Shown here one piece after another: positions 58,258 through 64,000 of a stretch of DNA of 64,000 nucleotides (position 1 is the stretch's first letter; each line of letters begins with the position of its first letter). The stretch comes from Argopecten irradians (Eukaryota; Mollusca; Bivalvia; Pectinida; Pectinidae). A program made the position numbers and the translations under genes. The stretch lies in NCBI RefSeq assembly GCF_041381155.1, contig NC_091142.1:21538362-21602361 (forward strand), written 5' to 3'. The notes below the pieces were generated by a model. The model was not told where the DNA came from. It did not search any database and worked only from the letters and a program-made list of their open reading frames with translations.

Positions 58258-59858
58258 ATGGCGGCGGCATATTTACCAATACGTGTGAAAGGTCAGAGTA
58301 CATGCGTTCATCACAAAGGGAAGCAACTGGATTTTTACTGTGAAAAATGTCAGGAACTAATGTGTTCAAAATCTCTTTCCTTTGTTCATAAAGGACACGT
58401 TGTGTGTGAACTCGGTGACATCACTCCCCGGAAAAAACAGGAAATCCAGAACTTTATCACCAGAACAGAACAAAACGACCTGGTACAGATTGGGACATAC
58501 ATTGCCTCTACCGAAACACTTCTAAAGGAAAATGACAGTGCATTCGAAAAACTCTCAAATCAGTTGAAGATACAAACAGACAAGTTAAAACAAGACCTAG
58601 ACAAGCTTACAGCAGAGACGCTCTCAGTGTATCAGAAGATGAGAGATGACAACACCAGGCTCATACAGAAATACAGACAGGAGCTGCTGATGTATGATAA
58701 CCAGCTCAAACAACTAATGCAGGATTGCAAGAAAGCACTTCGGGAAGGCTCTCACTTACAGGTCTATGATACAGCCTGTGAGATCCATTCTCCTAGACGT
58801 CTCCCTATAAAACCTGTCCTTGGGACTGCCAGCTTCACTGCAAACGAAACTCCCCAAGGTCACCTAGAACTAGCCGTAGGGAAAGTGATCAAGTCTGGTC
58901 AATCACCGTCTGACCAGGGTCCGGCAGTTTCAACGTCCACTCACCATGGTAAGACAGTATCGACATCAGGTGACATCAGCAAAGTCTCTTCACGTGAACG
59001 ACATTCACATGATAATTTGAAGGACACATATACAAAGAAGAAACTACTACCAGAGACCAAGATGTTAGGGCAGTGGGAGTCTCCATGCAAAATTTATTCG
59101 ATATGTCCAACACAGATAATCAGGCTTGGACATGTGAATTGCTTAGTAAAACACTAACTGTCCTGGACAGGAAGGGCAGAGTAGCACAGAAGGTCACACA
59201 CAGTACTTGTATCAATGACATCAGTGTCTCCCCAACAACACAAAGAGTGTGGGTCTGTGACAATCAACGCAATATCTTGGAGCTTGTATCAGAACAACTA
59301 ACTCACAGATTTAACACTCAAAGATTTCCCTGGTGTATCTGTGTTACAGCTGATGGCCATGTCATTGTTGGGATGCTTAACAACATCTCTAAATTTACCA
59401 CACAAGGTCAAGAAGTGATTACGACAATGACTTCAGGGACTGGTATACCATTAGTGTGTTCACCACGTAAGATCACCGAGTGTCCTGTCACTCACAATGT
59501 TGCTGTGATCTATTATAACGTACAATGTGATGGAGCTGACGATAGCAAACATGTTGGTGTCATTGATGAGAACTTTAATGAACTGTTTGTATACAGAGGT
59601 GATATTCCCCATACATATAAACAACAACAATCAAAACATACACCATTTTCTCCTTTTGATGTAGCGTATGATAGTATGGGTAACGTCATCGTAGGGGCTT
59701 ACCAAGGTATTATACTCCTAAACGGAGAAGGGGAGTTTCTTAGACTGATCCATGAGGACAGAGCATCATCATTGGCAGTAGCAAAAGAAACGGAAGATGT
59801 CTTGTGGGTAAAAGTTGGGAAATGTGCCAAACTATTACAGTACAGCAAGGTGTGGTAG
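58258..59858 (+). pseudogene. TRIM-like copy 3, frameshifted
   Basis: It aligns end to end with copies 1 and 2, but the frame is split into a 299-codon part (58258-59157) and a following part that ends at 59858. Compared with copy 1, one base is missing at about 59106-59112 (TGTCCAACACAG against TGTCCCACCACAG), just at the start of the propeller. In addition, zinc ligand Cys39 of the B-box is Ser (SKSLSF instead of SKCLSS, codon 58372-58374), a change expected to destabilise the finger. The rest of the propeller is well kept (YDSMGNVIVGAYQGIILLNG) and ends KLLQYSKVW. Two independent damaging changes make a sequencing error unlikely as the only cause. It could still make a B-box plus coiled-coil protein. 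Confidence 0.85.
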
Positions 59859-61560
59859 CAGTGATAAAACTACTACAGTACAGCAAGGTGTGGTAGCAGT
59901 GATAAAACTACTACAGTACAGCAGGATGTGATAGCTGTGATAAAACAACTACAGTACAGTAGTGTGTGGTAGCTGTGATAAAACTACTACAGTACAGCAG
60001 GGTGTGGTAGCTGTAATAAACTACTACAGTGCAGCAGGGTGTGGTAGCTGTGATAGAAATACAACAGTACAGTAGGGTGTGATAGCTGTGATAAAACTAC
60101 TACAGTACAGCAGGGTGTGATAGCTGTGATACATCGCAAATAGCTGTGATAAACTACTACAGTACAGCAAGGTGTGATAGCTGTGATAAACTACTACAGT
60201 ACAGCAGGGTGTGATAGCTGTGATAAAACTACTACAGTACAGCAGGGTGTGATAGCTGTGATAAACTACTACAGTACAGCAGGGTGTGATAGCTGTGATA
60301 AACTACTACAGTACAGCAGGGTGTGATAGCTGTGATAAAACTACTACAGTACAGCAGGGTGTGATAGCTGTGATAAAACTAAACTAATTACAAGTACAGC
60401 AGGGTGTGATAGCTGTGATAAAACTACTACAGATAGCAAGGGTGTGATAGCTGTGATAAACTACTACATACAGCAGGGTGTGATAGCTGTGATAAACTAC
60501 TACAGTACAGCAAGGTGTGATAGCTGTGATAAAACTACTACAGTACAGCAGGGTGTGATAGCTGTGATAAAACTAATACAGTACAGCAGGGTGTGATAGC
60601 TGTGATAAAACTACTACAGTACAGCAGGGTGTGATAGCTGTGATAAAACTACTACAGTACAGCAGGGTGTGATAGCTGTGATAAAACTACTACAGTACAG
60701 CAGGGTGTGATAGCTGTGATAAAACTACTACAGTACAGCAGGGTGTGATAGCTGTGATAAAACTACTACAGTACAGCAGGGTGTGATAGCTGTGATAAAA
60801 CTACTACAGTACAGCAGGGTGTGATAGCTGTGATAAAACTACTACAGTACAGCAGGGTGTGATAGATGTGATAAAACTACTACAGTACAGCAGGGTGTGA
60901 TAGCTGTGATAAAACTACTACAGTACAGCAGGGTGTGATAGCTGTGATAAAACTACTACAGTACAGCAGGGTGTGATAGCTGTGATAAAACTACTACAGT
61001 ACAGCAGGGTGTGATAGATGTGATAAAACTACTACAGTACAGCAGGGTGTGATAGATGTCATAAAACTACTACAGTACAGCAGGGTGTGATAGCTGTCAT
61101 AAAACTACTACAGTACAGCAGGGTGTGATAGGTGTCATAAAACTACTACAGTACAGCAGGGTGTGATAGGTGTCATAAAACTACTACAGTACAGCAGGGT
61201 GTGATAGGTGTCATAACACTTCTACAGTACAGCAGGGTATGATAGCTGTCATAAAACTACTACAGTACAGCAGGGTGTGATAGCTGTGATAAAACTTCTA
61301 CAGTACAGCAGGGTGTGATAGCTGTGATAAAACTTCTACAGTACAGCAGGGTGTGATAGCTGTGATAAAACTACTACAGTACAGCAGGGTGTGATAGCTG
61401 TGATATTACTACTACAGTACAGCATGGTGTGACTACTACAGTACAATATGATGTGATAGCTGTGATAAAACTACGACAGTTCAACAGAGCGTGATAGCAG
61501 TGAGAGAAGTTGTGATAGAACTACTACAGTACAGCATGGGGGTGTGATATACGTTATTGA
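59830..61560 (+). repeat. 38-bp satellite, array 3 (about 45 copies)
   Basis: It starts at the stop codon of copy 3, where 34 of 38 positions of the first unit match the consensus monomer. The first units carry GGTGTGGTAGC, the middle is homogeneous, and units at about 61030-61250 share a local GTGTCATAAAAC variant. The right edge (GTGAGAGAAGTTGTGATAGA, GTGATATACGTTATTGACT) matches arrays 1 and 2. Confidence 0.95.
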
Positions 61561-61610
61561 CTTCTCTATAAAGAATCACGGATATTTGTTTTAATCATAA
61601 CTGATACTAA

Positions 61611-61768
61611 TTATCAAGTACGTACAAGATAGTATCTTGTACGTACAACTTAGTATCTTGTACGTACAAGGTTAGTAACTTGTACGTACAAGATACTAAG
61701 TTTTACGTACAAGAACTTGTACGTACAAGATAAAAAAAATATGTAGAGGCCCTAATACGCCGTCGTAG
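61611..61768. mobile_element. inserted cluster of GTAC palindromes
   Basis: Five or six copies of the perfect palindrome CTTGTACGTACAAG (or one-base variants) are separated by ATAGTAT/TTAGTA spacers, followed by an A run and CCCTAATACGCCGTCGTA. Units 1 and 2 read straight through this point (CTAATGCATACGATAGTTGA), so it is an insertion of about 150 bases specific to unit 3. Class unknown; no coding sequence. Confidence 0.7.
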
Positions 61769-62706
61769 ATAGTTGAGAAGATTTTAATCATTTTTAAATC
61801 ACACAGATCATACACGTATTTTTAATGAATACTCATATACCTGTAAATCATACATGTAATTTTTTATTACTAATCAAAAAGATCATAATTGAGAACTTAT
61901 AAACATCATACTTACATTCCTTTATTTCAAATCATATAGATCATTGACGTGAACTCTGTTTTAATAATATATATCAAACTTGTAAACTTTAAAAATTTAA
62001 TCAATGATTATACAAATCATACTTCTAGACTCACTATATACTATATACTATAAAAAGCAAAGTTTTGAAAACCTGATAATTTTATTTATATCAATCGCAT
62101 TGGTAAACTATTATTTGAATAATACGTGTACATTATGGCCTGTTTTTGTTTTTAATCGTTTGTATTATTATCATTACTCGCTTACATATTGACCCACCTC
62201 TTCCGTGCACAACTAGTGCCTTTCATACGATATGATTGCCGTACCATTTGTTCTGATTGATAGTCTAAATCACCAAAGATGATGTGATAATGTATAACCA
62301 CTGAACTTCTATTTTTAATCATATAAATCTTACCTGTAAACTTTTATTTTTAATCATATAAATCTTACCTGTAAACTTTTATATTATCAGATAGATCAGA
62401 TGTGTACTCATATGAGCCATAAAGCTTCAAGTGATAAAACATTGAACACTGAACACTTTTAATCACAATATATTATTTCTAACACCTAGATGTAAACTTT
62501 TATTTCAAAATAACATTGATCACATATTTTTTATATCACAAAAGTCATACCTGTAAAAATTGTTTTCAATCATACAGATAAAAGATATTTACTTTTATTT
62601 TTCATCTAGAAAACATAATCCGATGTTATCAGTGATGATGATTGGGTTGATAAATCATGATCATGTTTGTAGTCCAAATCACAAATGATTAGGTGATGAC
62701 CTTCAC
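61769..62706. repeat. AT-rich block with 35-bp degenerate repeats, unit 3
   Basis: A paralogue of 38606-39734 and 49731-50828. Only about two clear 35-bp units remain (62310-62385). Confidence 0.7.
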
Positions 62707-62800
62707 CTTTTCCATGACCCCGGCATCGGGACTACAGGGTCACCTGTGCTAGTCTGTGGTCTGTGGCTTCAATGTATTCGGGGACAGGAAGGGTAAAGTC
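62707..62800 (-). pseudogene. MCCC1-like biotinyl-domain exon, unit 3
   Basis: The minus strand has a good acceptor GGTGTCAG, then DFTLPVPEYIEAT, after which the frame is lost by a deletion private to this copy. The shared one-base deficit before VMEK and the donor AAG|GTGAAG are also present. It is 94 bases against an expected 96. Confidence 0.55.
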
Positions 62801-63599
62801 CTGACACCATCATAATAACAGATGAAATGGTACAATTGTCATTTATAATTACATTGGGGGTATCTTAAACTCTTAAACGGCCTCTAAAATATGGCAGAAG
62901 GGTGTATCATTTATGTCTAATTACAACTTTGTAATTCATTTTATACAAATATTTTGTTGAGAAAATTGAAATGGTCTAATATTTTGGTAATACAGTACGT
63001 TATTTGTATTTCAAGAATTGAAATGCAAAATGTCAAATTGAAATTGATTTTCAATTTGACATATGGGTGTTTAACTGTTACAGGAATGAGATGAAAAAAA
63101 GTTGTGATAAAAAAATCGTTAGGTATATCAAATTCGTTATACAAATGATCATATCATTAATATCATATATTAAATATCGAAAATAGCTAGTATTTTATTA
63201 CACGTAAATTTTTGTTTGTAACAAAGATCATTATGATCGAGTTTCACTGTAATAATGATAAAAAGTTTGCAAATGAATTGCGAATGTTATAGGGAAAAAT
63301 ATGTTTATGGTTGTGAAACGTCATACATTTGGATCATAAGATTCAATTAAGCTCATACCGGTTACTTAGGCCATTTCGCGAAACATTGCTACAATCACAA
63401 AAGTTTGATCTTCAAAATATTAGAAACAATTAATTCAAGAGAGAAAATTATATTCTTACTACGTAAACCTTTAAACCCGTTAAGTTTAAGTTTCGTGGTT
63501 TCAGTCAAAATTGTATTTGAGTCTGCCTGAACGAACAAATATCCTTATACGTAGAAAAATCTTCCCAATGTGTGAGTTAGTGAGGTTCCACTGTATGTA

Positions 63600-63905
63600 T
63601 AATACTGTAAACAAAATTATTGTGTGTGGGATTAAATTTCTCGTATTTCGCGAGTGATAAGAAAAAGTGTAATCATATGAGTCTAAATCGTGAAAATGTT
63701 TTAGCACAGTTAAAGTGTAACCATATGACTCTAAATCGTCAAAATGTTTTATCAAAGGTTAAGTGGAACCATATGACTCCAAATAGTGAAAATGTTTTAG
63801 CACAAGTAAAGTTTAACCATACGACTCTAAATTGTTAAAATGTTTTAGCACAGGTAAAGTGTAACCATATGATTCTAATAAATCGTGAACATGTTTTAGC
63901 ATTTA
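63600..63905. repeat. MITE C left end plus 48/49-bp tandem array, unit 3
   Basis: ATAATACTGTAAACAAAATT resembles the family C left end. About five units of TTTTAGCACAGGTAAAGTGT plus AACCATATGACTCTAAATCG follow. Some units are 48 bases long, which creates a spurious open frame with 16-residue repeats. Confidence 0.75.
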
Positions 63906-64000
63906 TAATTGTATTCTCTGCCTTTATGTATTTAATGCTTAATAAATATTCTCATTAAGAAATTTCTCATTTGTTGTGATTATCTAAAATTCAAGGGACT

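Noticed and set aside
59106-59112. Explaining the copy 3 frameshift as programmed frameshifting
   Set aside because: No slippery site or downstream structure is evident, the two paralogues have one more base at the same place, and the copy also lost a zinc ligand.
63620-63838. Open frame with 16-residue repeats (NHMTLNRQNVL type)
   Set aside because: The frame exists only because a few units are 48 bases long; the sister array at 40567 has 49-50 base units and no open frame.

Overview
The window is AT-rich metazoan DNA with short exons, GT-AG introns, dense MITE-like inverted-repeat elements, LINE remnants and long satellites. Two SINE-like copies resemble repeats common in bivalve genomes, and the lineage-expanded B-box/coiled-coil/propeller genes also suit a bivalve mollusc. 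That assignment is inference from repeat and protein style, not from a diagnostic gene. No rRNA, tRNA or CRISPR was recognised.

Left part (1-28,000). A 3' terminal coiled-coil exon of an unidentified + strand gene lies at about 248-555. A complete five-exon + strand gene (7822-11779) encodes a secreted 253-aa protein: a DsbA/thioredoxin-like domain followed by a seven-cysteine tail with knottin-like spacing. Convergent to it is a complete ten-exon minus-strand gene (23712 down to 12998). It encodes a secreted 674-aa Gly/Asn/Pro/Gln-rich protein built from exon-sized repeats, all joined in phase 1. Four nearly identical 114-bp exons were amplified, three of them with the same intron and the same MITE. 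The intergenic DNA holds MITEs, SINE-like copies and a decayed reverse-transcriptase relic.

Right part (27,480-64,000). A compound segment is present in about three tandem copies. On the + strand each copy has a B-box + coiled-coil + beta-propeller (TRIM-like, no RING) gene with one large coding exon and an upstream noncoding exon. Copies 1 and 2 are open; copy 3 is a pseudogene. Directly at each stop codon starts a 38-bp satellite (about 8.1 kb, 0.6 kb and 1.7 kb) whose monomer is the last codons, stop and first UTR bases of the gene itself. On the minus strand the same segments carry recurring exons that match, from memory, the C-terminal biotinyl region of methylcrotonoyl-CoA carboxylase alpha (MCCC1). 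An exon encoding a VPEYLG...APMTG segment lies at 39735, 50829 and 62707, and a terminal exon encoding INAPKAGVIEKV lies at 53405 (intact) with decayed relatives at 27486, 41355, 43759 and 51216. The TRIM-like gene therefore appears to lie antisense in the last intron of a broken MCCC1 3' end that was duplicated as a block.

A second satellite (61 bp, about 54 copies, 53,530-56,850) replaces what is a single monomer in the paralogous position near 43,800. A LINE lies inside the second 38-bp array, and a cluster of GTAC palindromes has been inserted into the third unit. No new enzymatic system is evident. The most unusual content is the satellite made from a gene's own stop-codon region, the repeated antisense gene-in-gene block, and the two secreted proteins of unusual architecture.
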